The notes under the pieces are model-generated. The model saw nothing but the letters and a program-made list of their open reading frames with translations, did no database searches and was not told the origin of the DNA. Position numbers and translations under genes: made by a program. This document shows positions 10,578-21,175 of a DNA stretch of 25,300 nucleotides, one piece after another. The DNA is taken from NCBI GenBank assembly GCA_000444245.1, contig ATSW01009883.1, positions 1 to 25,300 on the forward strand. The letters are read 5' to 3'. Numbering within the stretch: the stretch's first letter is position 1; every line of letters starts with the position of its first letter. This stretch comes from Botryllus schlosseri. Taxonomy: Eukaryota > Chordata > Ascidiacea > Stolidobranchia > Styelidae.

Positions 10578-10668
10578 CAGCATGAACAGGAAGCGCTCGG
10601 GAAATTACAGCAGCACGCTGAAGTACGACAAAATGACTGTTCGCGCATCCACTGGAACTCATCCAAAG
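10578..10668 (+). CDS. Candidate isolated exon with possible start codon
   Basis: A stretch visibly richer in GC than its flanks lies between acceptor-like GAATATTGCAG and donor GTACGT (10669). From ATG 10582 (A at -3) it encodes 29 residues beginning MNRKRSGNYSSTLKYDKMTV and ends in phase 0. A second frame, beginning QHEQEALGKLQQH, is also open. It could be a further exon of gene copy 2, but neither open frame accepts the 1-nt phase left by exon 8672-8746, so an exon would be missing. It could equally be the start of another gene or be chance. Confidence 0.3.
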
Positions 10669-10675
10669 GTACGTA

Positions 10676-10850
10676 CACTTGCACATCTAAGGCTCTCCAC
10701 TGCACCAGGATCAGCTCAAAACTGGGCACCGTGATATTTATCACGCGGTTATGCTTGGATCGCAGCATTGCGTGGCACGTTTCATTGTAGCGCTTTCCGT
10801 CGAGAGTGCCAAGCGTGTGTCAGGTCTGGTTCATCAGACTATAGTCGGTG
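10676..10850 (+). repeat. Dispersed repeat or coding fragment, shared with 24505-24690
   Basis: Short blocks (ACTTGCACATCT, then GAGTGCCAAGCG and CATCAGA) appear in the same order as on the - strand at 24505-24690. In one frame both copies read SAKRV followed by a similar LxHQ word: SVESAKRVSGLVHQ here and SVWSAKRVSDLLHQ there. Conservation in frame hints at a coding origin, such as a decayed transposon protein or gene family, but I do not recognise it. Confidence 0.4.
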
Positions 10851-11254
10851 CTCCTCTGAGGAGCCTGAATGCACGACATAGCCATGAGTCGACCAAGGTG
10901 TCATTCCACTGTCATTGTTGCGTGGATGAATGGCAGTGTGCTGTACTGTGCAATCATGTCTTTCAGGTATCTCATGGGTATAACTTCATTTCATATCAAT
11001 TTGAATCATCTTTTACATGGCAAATGTTATGTTCCATATAGGCCAAGTGATTCAGCTATTAATTAAAGTCAGTTTCAGCAACTTTACATAACATCTAAAA
11101 GGGATATCATGTTGTTATTACAGGCGCGAGTACCGTACTCGCGTAACTTACACATCCATCTGTGCAGTATTAGCACTGGCGTCAAGTCACTTCTACAAGT
11201 CCAAACTCCGTGATAGTGATCTAGTTCAGAGGCCTAAAACTCGAATGTGCTTGC

Positions 11255-13447
11255 GGGTCAAGCTTCTAGTTTTTGACGCCGCGGGCTGCAGCCTCAATAG
11301 GGGTATTCATTGTCTTTTCACATATTTGATGAGATGATATTGTCTGATTGAAAGTGAGCCAACCTTGCAGACTGACATTCAATACACACTGTCAAAATGT
11401 GATTTACTATTTTAGCAATTCAGGCCTGAAAAAATCACATTTACAAATGTAATGTTTGAATGAAATTGTTGTTATACATGTTTAGAGCAATAAGGAGAAA
11501 AGAGGACGTGTATTGCCTACGAGCGGCGATTCAGAATGAAATGCAAACGTACAAAAACACAAATAAGAACACAATACAAGATAAACAGAAATAGGATAAT
11601 GATATAGGCTGCAGTCATTTTTGGCTACTTAATTGGCAGCACTTTTACTTGACAAGGGCCTCGATAGTGGGCTTGAAATTGTCCACAGAAATCAATCTCA
11701 GAATTGCTTGTAGATGTTCATCTGTGATGCACGACCTTCACAGCGTCTTGTTGATATTCATGAATGAAAAAAATTGCTTACATACATATGTGCATCCCAA
11801 CATTGCAATAATTCTTGCAGAAGCAGATACTAACTTCGGAAACCTTTCTTGTGAAAGAAACATGTAGAATTCTGGAATCCTCACCTCCGCATACTTCTGG
11901 TTCAGGATAGTATCACATTGAAGTTCCTCTAACTCCATTTGCAATTCATCAGTTACACTGTCAATTGCCACATCAAATTGCGTTGAAAAAAGTCGAAATT
12001 GCGTTGCTGTTACTTCAAATTCAGCAAAGCGCACTTCCAATTGCTGAAGTAAATTTGACCACAAATCTGTATATTCTTTCATGCATTCGGCTTCAATTTT
12101 TCCTAAAGACTTCAGAGTTGAGAAATGAGCCAAATCACCCTCACTCAACTGCCTAATCCATAAATGTAGTTTGACTTTGAACGATGTCACATGATCATAC
12201 ATCTGTGTAACGATCTGTTTTTTACCTTGAAGCTTCAAGTTCAATTCAGTAAAATGATGTGTAATATCTGTTAGGAAAGCAAGATTGAATTGGAAAGTAG
12301 CATCAGTAAACAAAGGAACAGCCTCTTTTTCATTTTCATGAACAAAGCGATTTCATTTCTGAGGGCAAAGAAACGCTTCAAAACATTTCCACGATATTTC
12401 CACGACTCGACCAGCACTTTTCCAATGCTTCAAATATATCACGCCCTGTTGTAGTACTCTTCAATGGCATTATTTCTAAAAACTCTTCGTCAAATTCAGG
12501 ATGTAGTCAACACCCCTGATAAACACGGAACAGTGTGTGGTATCTGAGACATCTGTGCTCTCAACTAGAACAATCGAAAAAGCTTCAAAAGTCTACCGCC
12601 GCAACTAATTGATGCCCTACATTTGCTGATAAATCTGAGACCCTGCTTGCCACTGTATTTGAGGATGAACTTACTCATCAAACAGCTTTGTTTTACGTGG
12701 ACATAAAATGTCACTTGCCACTGGAAGGCATTATTTTATGAACAAACCCTTGGTAAAGGGACGGTCTTTGCTATCATTTCACAACTTGCTTTTACAGAAT
12801 ATTCGCTTGACTGAGTAATATTGGCGAAGAAGCTTATTTGTTTGTGAAATGATGATTTCAACTGTTCAACTTTTTCTTCTCTTGCGGTGCATTGTTTCGA
12901 AGTGATGACGCATGTTATACTCCTTCATAACTGCTATCTTTTGCTGGCAAATAAGGCAATAACTGGGATCTCTGAGTGCGGTGACAAAATATAACTCCTC
13001 CCATTTATCTTGAAAAACTCTTCATTCGTCTGTGATTTTTCTTTTTCTCGAAGCAGAAGACATGTTAATTAGCAATTATTTCAATACTAAGCTATCCTTC
13101 ACCTGGACACTACATTTAAACGTTATGACAAATTCCAGAGCTTCAATTGATTGAAACATGTATGTGAAAAACCACGCTTGGATCATATATGATCCACCTG
13201 CGGGAAAAGGGTGAAACAGTTTCTTATAACACCTCTACCAGTGTGATGCACACCTAATTAGCCGTGAACTCTCTGTTTCGAAACCATACAAAAAATACGT
13301 TCCACACTTCTAAATGAATTCAAAATTGGATATACTATTTCTCTAATTAATAAAAAAGCGACCTACTTCCTGCATTTTGCAATTGAGATCTAAAATTCGA
13401 ATATACCTGACAGGGAACTTGCCACGGACCGGCGGTTGAGTACCACT
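11255..13447 (-). mobile_element. Decayed autonomous hAT transposon
   Basis: The right-hand end, read on the - strand, is CAGTGGTACTCAACCG followed by CCGGTCCGTGG, a hAT terminus placed just upstream of the transposase. The left limit is a guess: GACGCCGCGGGCTGCAGCC near 11273 resembles the GC-rich subterminal sequence of this group, but no clean terminal repeat or target duplication is seen there. A related terminus lies at about 20473. The element is broken inside its coding region. Confidence 0.7.
11645..13063 (-). pseudogene. hAT transposase pseudogene, BED zinc-finger type
   Basis: ATG at 13063 opens MSSASRKRKITDE, but codon 14 (13022-13024) is TGA. Past it lies a BED-like finger, SYCLICQQKIAVMKEYN followed by RHHFETMH, with the CxxC and paired histidines in place. 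Further frames are out of phase until about 12313. From there 11738-12313 encodes a long conserved part including FLTDITHHFTELNLKLQGK, typical of the GTF2IRD2/ZBED5-like hAT family, and a C-terminal TDEHLQAILRL is readable past a stop, ending at TAA 11645-11647. The span of about 473 codons is shorter than the usual roughly 600, so internal deletions are likely. It is dead as a transposase, and repeated stops argue against a domesticated host gene. Confidence 0.85.
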
Positions 13448-14631
13448 GCTCTAAACCATAATTACCTCATATCCAACCGGTAGAGCGAATCAAACAGTAT
13501 TTAAATTTAGAGAATGTTATGAAAATTAATTTTTATAGTGGAAAATTTTGTCACTCAGCCATGACCGAAAAAACATGCCCCAGACTTGGTTGCTGGAAAT
13601 TACTAAACTTCATAGAGATATCCTTTTTGAACAATAGTATACAACACTGGTTCCCAAAGTGGGCACTGGCTATAATTTCGGGGCTAGGGACAAATAGGGG
13701 AGATAAAGGTTAGAAGGAAACTAATCTGTATTGACGAAGCAGAATAAGCTACAGCATATGACGAGTTAATTCACTCAAGCCTTGCTTAATTCAATCAGCT
13801 GTATTCCGGAAAAGTTCATTGGCCTACTAGACGACGTTCATCCTGTCTATCTTTGGACAGTACCAGCAGTGAGTCTCGTATGCAATGGGAATTACGAATT
13901 TACTCATTGTCTTGTTGGCTTATCTGATGTTGGTGTTGAACCATACAGCAACCATCTTGCAGAACTGCACAAGAGAAGTCTGATTTCAGGATATATTGTC
14001 AATTCAGGACTGGTTAATCAATACATTCCATGAAATTTCCAAGCATGAAATTATAGTAGAGCTGATTACATTGTCAAGCAATTTAGAGCTCGAAGCAAAG
14101 TCTATGATATCAAAGCTATCGTTCAGAGAGAACTACCCTGGTCGAGGCCTAGAGTCGGGATAAATTTTCTAATCGCTTCATATTTCTCCACAGAAGGCGA
14201 CTTGTTATAGCCTAGTGGTATATTGAGTATTTGAGATTTTTCTTGTCAAGCTTGTTTCATTCATTTTAATAAATCATATATTTCAGTCAAGGGACGGGGT
14301 TGGGTCGCTGATACGTCAGACATCGTCCAGGCGGACACTAGCTAAAAAAATGAGACACACCATAAGATGTGTTGTCTTTGTCATGTATAACAAAGACTCG
14401 AATACTTTCCAGTTTGAACAAAAGTACAACTCATTAGCGAGTGAAGAAAAAAATGACCTTACTTTTGTCTAATCTCCCGACAGACATTCATTTTAACATT
14501 GGAGGGAGGCAATCTTATTGTGATTCATTAGTAGCCTTTCTTGCTGCCGTGAACAGCAAACCTGCTTTCCAAACAAACCCCTATAAATGAAGACTTTTTG
14601 AGCTATCACTTTGAATGTACCCTGGCCCGCC
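13448..14631. other. No gene seen; one more hAT-like end at 13651
   Basis: CACTGGTTCCCAAAGTGGGC at about 13651 resembles a hAT left terminus, but its partner was not found. A frame at 13782-14033 and its neighbours show no recognisable protein. The right part leads up to the candidate LTR of the gypsy element. Confidence 0.35.
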
Positions 14632-14823
14632 AATTCTACAGGAATATCGGTAATTAGAGTGATGTGAAGCGAGAGCTCCATTTATTGCGAGCGAAAAAAG
14701 TAACTCACGAGTAAACGCATCGTATCGGCATACATACATTGAAAAGGGATGCGGAAGCATTCACAAATCGGTAATCAAACAATCGACACGATCAACGAGC
14801 GCGCCTTGAAGAGCCGCTACACC
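14632..14823 (-). repeat. Candidate 3' LTR of the gypsy element
   Basis: Downstream of the integrase region on the - strand, a purine-rich GGAGGTGGATGG is followed by TGTAGCGGCTC, which fits a polypurine tract and LTR start. An AATAAA lies within it at about 14680. The far end is uncertain by some tens of bases. Confidence 0.45.
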
Positions 14824-14847
14824 ATCCACCTCCAGCGGCGGGAATCC

Positions 14848-15869
14848 TCAGGAACCATAGCGAGATGAAGGATGTCTGTTGCGTTTCAATCTTCTTGCAT
14901 TTTGAAGATCGCGCGGTTGCTCGATCTCACTTGGTTGCCGCGGTGGTCTGCCCCGTCTTGCACGTTGTGCTACTTCCACTGGTTCATTTAAATCCATATA
15001 CGCCGGCTTTAGACCATCAACGGACTCCACTTCTGCTCTGCTACCCATGGATAGCGTGAATGATTTTGCTGATTTCTTCAGAACCTTGTACGGTCCGTCC
15101 TAAGGTTTGGTCAACGGTGTGCGGTGGGCATCCTTTCGAACGAAGACGTATGTGCATTCTTTCAGACTTGGCGGAACTGCGGTTTTCACCGTGCCTGTGT
15201 CGTAACGTAGGACGTGGAAGCAGATTACGAATCCCGATGTGCGCACTCTCCTGAAAAAGAAACGTCAAACCGTCAATGGAGCACCATACACAAGTTCCGC
15301 CGAAGAGGAGTCCAAATCCTCTTTGGATGTTGTGCGGATGCCTAAATGAACCCATGGTAGCTCATCCAGCCTGTTTGGCCCAGTGAGTCTCGCCATAAGG
15401 GAAATTTTCAAATGTCTATGGAAGCGTTCCACGAGGCCATTGGATTGTGGGTGGCAACTGGTCATTCTGTGTAGGAGCACGCCTAGTAGATGATTGCGTT
15501 GGGCCCATAAATGTGAAGTAAATTGCGGTCCCCAATCGGAAGAAACGTGTGCTGGAATACCAAAGTGTGCCACCTATTGGCGATGAAGGCCCTAGCGCAT
15601 GTTGATGTTGTCGAGTCCTCCATTGGCATCGCCTCCGGCCAGCGAGTGAAACGATCTACCACTGTCAACAGGTACGTTTTACCTTGTGACATCGGCAATG
15701 GTCCCACGATGTCAATGTTTACCGACTGAAATCGAGAAGTTGTGGGTGGATAATTTGCTAGCGGTGCGCGGACGTGTGTGTGTACTTTAGCTCGTTGACA
15801 CGAAACACATTGTTTTGCCCATAATCCGACCTCTTTCTTCAACCCATGCCATACAAATTGTGATGCCAC
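14848..15869 (-). pseudogene. Gypsy integrase region
   Basis: This fossil part of the gypsy element keeps an H2C2-like stretch (WAKQCVSCQRAKVH), a catalytic-core start (VNIDIVGPLP), and further on HPQSNGLVERFHRHLK and LGIRTTSKEDL, all hallmarks of Ty3/gypsy integrases. A short basic tail at 14848-15048 closes it. It is broken. Confidence 0.85.
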
Positions 15870-16414
15870 TTTTCGAGTTGTTTGAATCGAAGGATGCGAG
15901 AGTCCGTGTACATTGTGTACAACTTTAAAAACTTTCCGTCACCAAGAGCGTCAGCTACACGATTGTTTTTCTCATCAATTTGCTGAATACCTGTGGTATA
16001 CTCAGAGATTGCCGATAGGTGATATGACAAGGTTCTGATTTCTTCGCAAATGCGAACGACAGGCTGTAAAGTTGCGGCCTGCAAGAAAATACCGGAAATG
16101 GCAAGGTGCAGAGCTAACAATTCCATATCAAAATTACTGTGCTTGAGCTCCGGTGGTTGGAGGTGTTTACTGAAGAACGCTAATGACCTCCAGTGTTGGT
16201 TTATGAATTGCTCCTTGACCGTCAAAGCAGTCTTTGCCTCTGGTAAAGGATGATGGAGAAGTGTGGATCTGGCTAGAGCTTCTTTTGCTTTTACCATTGC
16301 AGTATCCATCTCAGTTGTCCAAAGTAGTGTTTTTGGATTTCCAGAAAGAGCGCCATACAGTGGAATCATGATTTTCGTTGCCTCAGGTATGAACCGATGA
16401 TAAAAGTTCATCAT
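15839..16414 (-). pseudogene. Gypsy RNase H region
   Basis: The part begins MMNFYHRFIPEATK, the conserved junction after reverse transcriptase, and continues with WRSLAFFSKHLQPPELKHS and FDMELLALHLAI, typical of the Ty3/gypsy RNase H domain. It is a fossil. Confidence 0.85.
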
Positions 16415-16443
16415 CCCGGTAAATTCCTGAAAACCTTTTATTG

Positions 16444-17144
16444 TTATGGCCGGGGAAATTTCAAAATTGAGTCAACCTTTCTGGGCAGTGGTTTCGGACC
16501 GTGATTATCGACCAAGTGGCTGAGGAAATCTATGGAGGGTTTGCAGAACTGGCATTTATTGATGTTAATGACAAGTCCGTGATTGGATAGCCTTCTTAAG
16601 AGCTCGTGAAGATGTCGTTCGTGTTGTGAGAGTGATTCGCTCACTACCAAGATATCGTTGAGGTAGACAAAGACAAAATCAAGTGACTGGCAAACCATGT
16701 CCATCATTCGCTGAAATGCTTGCGCTGCGTTTTTACGCCCGAATGGCATGCGTAGGAATTCGAACAATCCGAATGGTGTGGCGATGGCCGTTTTCAGAAT
16801 ATCATCAGGTGCCACGGGAACTTGATGGTGGCCTTGCACCAAATCGATTTTAGAAAAGACATTTGATACCGCGAGGCGCACAGGAAGTCTTGAAGATATG
16901 GGATGAGGTAACGGTCTGGTTGCGTGGCGGTATTAAGACGCCTGTAATCTCCACAGGGCCGCCAACCTCCGGAACCCTTGGGCACCATGTGGAAAGGCGA
17001 AGACCATTGGCTCAAAGAACGGCGGATGATTCCCAGCTTTAACATCTTATTGAACTCAGTTTGTGCGATAGCGAGCTTATCAGGGGCCAATCGCCTTTCA
17101 CGTGAATGAATAGGCTGTTCTGTTGTTGAGATAAGATGATCCAC
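16444..17144 (-). pseudogene. Gypsy reverse transcriptase region
   Basis: Recognisable words include [43 protein letters not shown] and the catalytic-centre neighbourhood near DILVVSES, in the order known for Ty3/gypsy reverse transcriptases. It is a fossil, broken like its neighbours. Confidence 0.9.
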
Positions 17145-17212
17145 TTTGTGCTTGGTTGTACAAGCGTAAAATGCCGGGTTATAATCTCGGGAAATTCAGC
17201 TAAGATTTGCGC

Positions 17213-17726
17213 TTAGCAAGACCGGCCCATGCTGACAGAATTGAGACCAAGCGAAACATGTTCACTAATACAAAGAGGAACGCTGGTTAGGGAATGCAAA
17301 TGAATAAGGAGATGGTGTTTTACATCAACCTGCAAATTTTGAGCTCCGAGGAAATCTGCTCCAAGCAAGGGCTGGGACACGTCAGCCAAAGTGAATCCCC
17401 AACCATAGTTACCTGACGGGAAAACCAAAGAAAGACGCTTAGTCCCTTAAGTACGTATGATGATTCTGTTAGCGGCCGTAAGTAGAGGACCAGAGGTTTT
17501 GTGTCTCCGTTCGAGCCTGGTGGGTTGGAATACGCTTACTTCCGCCCCGGTGTCGAAAAGAAAAAAGAAAGTTAAACCTCAGGTCTTGCAGGTAAAATAA
17601 TTTTTTGCCAGTTGCCCCGTTTGCTGCGGACAATCGGCTTTGTCGTTTTCCTGTTGCCAAGCACAGGGAGGGCAGCATTTTATTGCTTTCTTGCCAAATC
17701 GTCGATAATGGAAGCGGAAGTTTCAA
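17213..17726 (-). pseudogene. Gypsy protease region
   Basis: The segment contains FTLADVSQPLLGADFL, which fits the conserved end of the retroelement aspartic protease (the LGADFL-type word), upstream of the reverse transcriptase. It is a fossil and broken. Confidence 0.65.
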
Positions 17727-17899
17727 ACCGGCTCAATAGGGATGCTCGGTTTTGCTTTAGTCAAGTTGCTGGGGATTGCCGGATCTCGATAGCCACATTT
17801 GATCTGCCCTCCGAGCCAAATCTCAGGGGATATCTAGATCCTCATTTGCCAGCACTATCTGTATGTTTTCCGGCATTTTTTGTAAGAATAAGTATTTGA

Positions 17900-18350
17900 A
17901 AAGAAAACAGGGGTGATGATCTCCTAGCAGTGCGAGCCTTTTGTCCGTTATCTCTGTCGTCGAGAGGTGACATATTCAACAGACGTGCAGCTTGCTCTGG
18001 CGGGGACAAGGCAAAGGACTGTAAAACCTGCTCTTGATTGTGTTGTACTTCGCTGCCTGTGAACGATTGTTCAATATTTCTATCAGCCGTTTTACTGTGG
18101 CCTGATCTAAAGCGAAAAACATCAATTTGACAAAGCTGACTTCTGCAGCTATTGAAGCAAGGCTCCAGCTATTGCAGGAAAGAAGGGTTCGTTGGTGTGC
18201 TCAGAAATGACCCTGAAACGCCAGACTGAGAGCACAAAATGATAATGAGTTCTGTAACGAAAAAGTTACCGTAATATGGTATTTGCTCGCTCACGCATTG
18301 AAACAGATAGCACCGTTCTTTGGTGAAAGGGTTTGAAGGTGCATATACCG
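17900..18350 (-). pseudogene. Gypsy gag remnant
   Basis: Short stretches on the - strand such as PPEQAARLLNMSPL resemble gag of Ty3/gypsy elements. The placement upstream of the protease agrees. It is poorly preserved and its limits are approximate. Confidence 0.45.
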
Positions 18351-18400
18351 ACTTGGCAATGAATGTAATGCACGATCCATGAAGGGATTTACTTGCGCCG

Positions 18401-18640
18401 TTGGATGATAGATATTCTCACAAAAAAAACTGCAGCTGCAAACCTATGAACGCTGTTCATAATTACTTTATAATGCATAAAAAGAATGTATTAAACGCCC
18501 GTATACGACTGGTAAATAGGCTACAGGGGCCTAAATTAAATAGTAGCCTACAAATACATGGTAATGATGTTCTGCGGCCCACAGCGTCTTTTGCTGTTAA
18601 AATGCGGCCCGTTATACATAGAAAGATGAGAACCCCTGGA
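18401..18640. mobile_element. hAT-like right-end remnant
   Basis: The end GATGAGAACCCCTG, preceded by TGCGGCCCACAGCG and ATGCGGCCCG, is typical of the GC-rich subterminal and terminal sequence of hAT elements. The left end was not found. It abuts the next MITE. Confidence 0.4.
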
Positions 18641-19010
18641 GTCGAGGGTCGAGTCTGAGTCATAGTGTTCAGGGTTTAGTTTTCAGTCCAATCCGATTTA
18701 ACGCACTTTTTTAACTCTGCTCGAGTGATATAAAATAACTCGCATCCATGTTATTGTAATTTTTCTCCGGCATACCAGTTTCTGGCCAATAATGTGGTGA
18801 ATTTACTATTCTTCAAAGTTACAATGAAATGTCTGTCTTGACCGCCTAGGGTAAAGTCATGTAATGACTTGATTGGAGTCATGCACAACGACCCAAGTCG
18901 AGACAATACACAAATTGACTGAGTCGAGTCATTATACGCATTTATATAAATGACCCGAGTCAAGTCGAGTCACCAAAAATCTTGACTCGAATAGAGTCAT
19001 TTTACCCTTG
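18640..19010. mobile_element. GACTCGAGTC-rich MITE, fourth copy
   Basis: Dense GAGTCGAGTC words at both sides (18640-18665 and 18890-19000) and a right end TTTTACCCTTG match the family at 3402-3925. The left end is unclear (CAGGGTTTAG at 18670 is a candidate), and no matching flanking 8-mers were found. Confidence 0.55.
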
Positions 19011-19276
19011 CATTCCACTGGTCGATACGTTGATGTATAAATTGGACGGTGGATATCGTTTTCAGATAATGATTTGACTGTTCATAAATTTCTAAATAAA
19101 GGCAGCGTTGAAAGTAATTTTTATTATGACATCGGCCTTCGACTGACGGTTGTGCAGTAATGCTGCTGCATTGAGCCAACTGATATTCAGTCTTGAATCT
19201 ATTTGATACAGGCCTGGGAGAGGAGAATATGAACGTTGCTAGCACAGTATCGAGGCACAAAGACATCGTCGCTACT

Positions 19277-19454
19277 TGGGCGGGATTCTGACTTAAAGGC
19301 ATTCATTCATGATGCCCCAGATGGTAGCTTCGCACCATTGGCTTATCAGCCAAGGGCATGAACCAAATGTCTGAATCTGTGGTTCCTCTCGTATTGAGCA
19401 GAATTACTGTCGCAACAACACTTCATCAGTAGGGTAAAACTAACCTGTCTCACT
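19277..19454 (-). rRNA. 28S rRNA pseudogene fragment
   Basis: On the - strand this reads, in order, GAGACAGGTTAGTTTTACCC, TACTGATGAAGTG, the sarcin-ricin loop neighbourhood AATACGAGAGGAACC (19381-19395), CAGACATTTGGTTCATG, GCGAAGCTACCATCTG and AAGTCAGAATCCCGCCC, which matches the highly conserved 3' part of eukaryotic 28S rRNA. Even the near-invariant sarcin-ricin loop carries a change (AATACGAGAGGA for AGTACGAGAGGA), and other conserved positions differ, so this is a dead fragment away from the rDNA array. Flanking sequence does not obviously continue the rRNA on either side. Confidence 0.9.
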
Positions 19455-20042
19455 GACTAGTGATGTATCGTCTCTCTGGAATTATTTCAATAAACACTTT
19501 AATAATGAGGGTCCCAATATAGATACCGAAGATGCCGAGATACCAAATTCATCCTACTTTGAAGCGCGGGTGACTAAAAATCACTCTGAAGTCGAAATTG
19601 CCTATCAATAAACTAGTATTTACAAAGCCCTCGATTTTAATCTAATTCCATCCTGAATTCTAAAAACCATCAGCTTCATCATTGGTAATTTTACTTCCCC
19701 TATTTTCAAATCCATGCTAGAAAATGATGTTAACCCCCATTTACCTGAAGACATTCAGAGTCCCGGTATTCAAAGCTGTATAATATGCCATTCATTTGCT
19801 GTGTTTCTGTCAGTGATAATGCTTTTTTTGTCACTGCAAAAACTTCAACACCAGGTCCATCGCATCATTGCCCCGATGGGGACTTGATTTGCAGCCAGAA
19901 AATTGCAGGCAAACGCATCGCTTTACCTCTGGCATGACTGGAAACCATGGCTTGGTGATGGTATAGTGGCAAAATTTGACAATGTAAAATATTTTCCTTC
20001 ATAACATCTAAAAAAGATCAAATTGTAATCATCATGAGTCTA
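19455..20042. other. No gene seen
   Basis: No long frame, recognisable protein or repeat family was seen here. The stretch is AT-rich unique-looking sequence between the 28S fragment and a hAT-like end. Confidence 0.4.
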
Positions 20043-20560
20043 CTGTAGTGGTTCTTAAACTTGTTAGACACGGCCTATTTATGAGGGTGAAAAATTTCGC
20101 GCCTCCTTTTTTGTGATGTCTCAAAATACTGAAAAGAGCAACCAGAATGCTAGCAACCCCAACGGATAGGTTGATAATAAGGCTGTGGATGAAAGATTTT
20201 CAAACATAAAATTTGGGCTATACACAGAGCAATAACCTTGAGTTGACGGTTAATCGCGTCGTAACTTTATTTAGGACTAGTTAGTTGCGTATTTATAAAG
20301 GTAGTTCGTTCTATGTCTAGTTTTAGTGGCGAGTTTTGAAAAAAGATTGGTTCTACACTACGAATTTTTTCTGTCGTTCAAAGCACAAAATATACACGTG
20401 AAAAAAGATAGGCAAAAATGTGTTTGATGCTGTAGTTTGGTGCTATATTTTATGTGCTTAATTATCTTGGTCGGTGGTTCCCAACCGCTGGTTCGTGGCA
20501 GGTTTCCAGTCGGTCCGCCAAATATATTCGAATTCTTTTTTCTATCAATTTCAAAATGCA
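20043..20560. mobile_element. Two hAT-like termini (20043 and 20473)
   Basis: TAGTGGTTCTTAAACTTG at about 20045 and CGGTGGTTCCCAACCGCTGG at about 20473 are hAT-type left ends. The second continues TTCGTGGCAGGTTTCC and is close to the end of the 11.3-13.4 kb transposon (ACCGCCGGTCCGTGGCAAG), so it is probably a non-autonomous or truncated relative. Partner ends were not found. Confidence 0.4.
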
Positions 20561-20910
20561 AGGAGGTAAACGTTTGTATATTATTTACAGAAATGAATCA
20601 CATTGATTGTCACATTGGCTTCAAAGTTTGGAACGTATTTTACTGTGTGGTATTGCAATAAAACGTTTGTTGTCAAATTTGACAGTAGGTCACATTGTTG
20701 CAAGTGTTGTACGGAAAAATTGTTTCAAATAAGCCTACATCGCGTTTTGGATAATTTATATGTGAAAGCGATGGAGACTTTTTTAATTCCGTTAGTGCAA
20801 TACAGTGACAATTGACAGTACAGAAGAGTGGATAAGATACAGCAAAATAGCATTTCTCTCAAAGGACACCAAACAATCACAATCAAGTTAGTGGGCTTCA
20901 ACTTCCTAGT

Positions 20911-21175
20911 CACACACACACACCCACACCCATACATACATACATACAATATACAATACATACAGCAGCTGACTACACGAGCTACGCCTTGCAGAAACTG
21001 CAATCAAATCTATTATAAATATAGATAAGGTTTCCAACTTAGCAATTGACATACATACATTCATAACCACACACACATACACAACACACACACACGCACA
21101 TCCATACATACATACATCCATACATACAACAGCTGACTTCGCGAGCTAAGCCTTGCAGGAACTACAATCAAACCA
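20911..21175. repeat. Duplicated unit with CA/TACA microsatellites
   Basis: Each unit has a CA/CCCACA run, a (TACA)n run, then CAGCTGACT, ACGAGCTACGCCTTGCAG (variant GCGAGCTAAGCCTTGCAG) and ACTACAATCAAA-type sequence. Units run about 20911-21008 and 21066-21174. The second directly abuts the LINE endonuclease sequence. It may be a small dispersed element with a microsatellite tail. Confidence 0.65.

Larger units (their letters stand above)
14632..18400 (-). mobile_element. Fossil Ty3/gypsy LTR retrotransposon
   Basis: Read on the - strand, the order is gag remnant, protease, reverse transcriptase, RNase H, integrase and 3' LTR, which is the Ty3/gypsy order. The integrase tail and RNase H wording resemble CsRn1-like elements, but this clade assignment is tentative. 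The element is broken, with many breaks through gag and pol. No convincing 5' LTR was found, so the 5' end is approximate and an LTR-based age cannot be given. The number of breaks suggests an old copy. Confidence 0.85.

Noticed and set aside
11738-12313. Domesticated hAT-derived host gene
   Set aside because: Stops and frame changes on both sides of the open stretch and a nearby hAT terminus indicate an ordinary dead transposon.
13782-14033. 83-codon frame on the + strand
   Set aside because: No recognisable protein, no splice support and no conservation evidence.
19277-19454. A functional rRNA gene
   Set aside because: Only a short part of 28S is present and near-invariant positions are changed.
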